This document shows, one piece after another, positions 63,134 through 64,000 of a stretch of 64,000 bases of DNA. Position numbers and translations under genes: made by a program. The DNA comes from JADJPO01 sp046330955 (GTDB taxonomy: Bacteria > Actinomycetota > Actinomycetes > Actinomycetales > Kineosporiaceae). The stretch covers positions 83,189 through 147,188 of the forward strand of contig JAXLRT010000013.1 in the NCBI GenBank assembly GCA_046330955.1, written 5' to 3'. Position 1 is the stretch's first letter, and each line of letters begins with the position of its first letter. Under the pieces are notes generated by a model, which was not told where the DNA came from, did not search any database, and was given only the letters and a program-made list of their open reading frames with translations.

Positions 63134-63208
63134 GCCCATGATCGCTATCAGCTCGCAGTTGCCTCCGGGTGAGGCGGAGCAGACTGCGAGCTGACGGTGA
63201 TCATGGGC
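63134..63208. repeat. Long interrupted inverted repeat between mshA and rtcB
   Basis: Three stem segments nest: gcccatgatc/gatcatgggc (63134-63143, 63199-63208), cagctcgcagt/actgcgagctg (63149-63159, 63183-63193) and gcctc/gaggc (63161-63165, 63171-63175). It lies between divergent genes, so it is not an obvious terminator. Confidence 0.8.
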
Positions 63209-63323
63209 GAGAGCGGTTATTCGATTGCCGGCAGCGGCCGATCATGGCGTCATGGAGGGCCGGTCGGCGCCCGCCGACCCGATACGGCCGGCGAGACAGC
63301 CGACCCGAGGAAGGTGTGTTCCG

Positions 63324-64000
63324 ATGCCGTTCGTCGAGGTGCCCGGGGTCCGGGTACCTATCCGCATGTGGGCCGACCCGAACCAGGTCGAGGACGCCGC
63401 GATGCGCCAGCTGCGCAACGTGACCTCCCTGCCCTGGGTGCACGGCCTGGCCGTGATGCCCGACGTGCACTACGGCAAGGGCGCCACCGTCGGATCGGTG
63501 ATCGCGATGCGCCAGGCCATCAGCCCGGCCGCGGTCGGGGTCGACATCGGCTGCGGCATGGCGGCGGTACGCACCTCGCTGACCGCCGCCGACCTGCCCG
63601 GGGACCTGTCGCGGCTGCGCTCGGCGATCGAGGCGGCGATCCCGGTCGGGTTCGCCGGTCACGCCGAGCCGGTGGACGTCGCGCGGTTGCGTGAGCTGGG
63701 CGTCGGCGCCGGCGCCGGCGCGGGCACGGACGCGGCCGGTGACTGGGACCGGTTCTGGGCCGGGTTCGACGACCTGGACGCCTCGGTCGCCCACCAGCGG
63801 GGCAAGGCCCGTTCGCAGCTGGGCAGCCTCGGCGGCGGCAACCACTTCATCGAGGTCTGCCTCGAGGTGGGTGCCAGCGACCGCGACGGCGTCCCGCTGG
63901 ACGAGGGCGCGGCCCCGGTGTGGCTGATGCTGCACTCGGGCTCGCGCGGCATCGGAAACCTGCTGGCGCAGGCCCACATCGAGCGGGCGATGGCGTTGCC
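63324..64000 (+). CDS. rtcB: RtcB family RNA-splicing ligase, 3' end missing
   Basis: The ATG at 63324 follows a purine-rich GAGGAAGG. The visible 225 residues show VHGLAVMPDVHYGKGATVGS, VGVDIGCGMAAVRTSLTAAD, the SLGGGNHFIEVCLEVG segment with the metal-binding residues, and LMLHSGSRGIGN. RtcB joins 2',3'-cyclic-phosphate and 5'-OH RNA ends using GTP and manganese. The gene runs off the window with no defect visible. Confidence 0.95.
   Translation, partial: MPFVEVPGVRVPIRMWADPNQVEDAAMRQLRNVTSLPWVHGLAVMPDVHYGKGATVGSVIAMRQAISPAAVGVDIGCGMAAVRTSLTAADLPGDLSRLRSAIEAAIPVGFAGHAEPVDVARLRELGVGAGAGAGTDAAGDWDRFWAGFDDLDASVAHQRGKARSQLGSLGGGNHFIEVCLEVGASDRDGVPLDEGAAPVWLMLHSGSRGIGNLLAQAHIERAMAL

Overview
The window is high-GC DNA from an actinobacterium. 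The taxonomic markers are consistent: MurT/GatD, the mycothiol glycosyltransferase MshA, SenX3-RegX3, CarD, a DUF3263 protein, a DUF222/HNH (13E12-like) gene, GTG starts, GTGA/ATGA-coupled operons and several apparently leaderless promoters. A methyl-accepting chemotaxis protein with a PilZ tail, plus GGDEF and EAL proteins, suggests a motile lineage that uses c-di-GMP. I cannot name the genus.

Layout. 1-6601: the 3' part of a dimethylglycine/sarcosine dehydrogenase-like enzyme, a membrane protein, a probable phosphorothioate-dependent HNH endonuclease, the MCP-PilZ receptor and a small membrane protein. 6722-10402: groEL under two CIRCE operators, divergent from a stand-alone family A DNA polymerase. 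10485-13907: a frameshifted DUF222/HNH gene and a PadR-membrane protein pair. 13939-19587: agmatinase family enzyme, NCS1 permease and divergent TetR regulator, then gatD-murT and a cold-shock gene. 19959-24338: LytR_C and DUF3263 proteins, ung, a CoA transferase and tRNA-Thr(UGU). 24580-36882: c-di-GMP proteins, a Ser/Thr kinase, a CBS protein, a VTT membrane protein, an MsiK/UgpC-type ATPase, a TPR/AAA+ pair and DUF4032. 37123-47134: efeU under DtxR/IdeR-like boxes, a frameshifted acetyltransferase, then the housekeeping block rlmB-cysS-PPOX-ispF/ispD-IspD-like-PIN/TRAM-carD and a lipoprotein. 47226-50016: regX3-senX3 divergent from phoU, with PHO-box-like repeats between them. 60302-63018: gpmA-ybjN-mshA, then the 5' part of rtcB.

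The most notable region is 50053-60218. In several actinobacteria the SenX3-RegX3 genes lie directly beside gpm and mshA. Here about 10 kb separates phoU from gpmA, and that stretch holds a type VII secretion-like module: Ser/Thr kinase with an Fn3-like ectodomain, PP2C phosphatase, FHA protein, EssC/EccC-type ATPase with its own FHA domain, a WXG100 protein, and the wreck of a second, longer WXG100 substrate. The block is bounded by two 64-bp direct repeats made of the last codons of phoU and its downstream hairpin, as after a site-specific insertion at the phoU 3' end. No integrase is visible. Several genes of the module carry single-base frameshifts, while the ATPase, the phosphatase and the first WXG100 gene are open.

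Three long intergenic inverted repeats (39433-39513, 42064-42151, 63134-63208) share a layout and similar tips and may be one family of elements.
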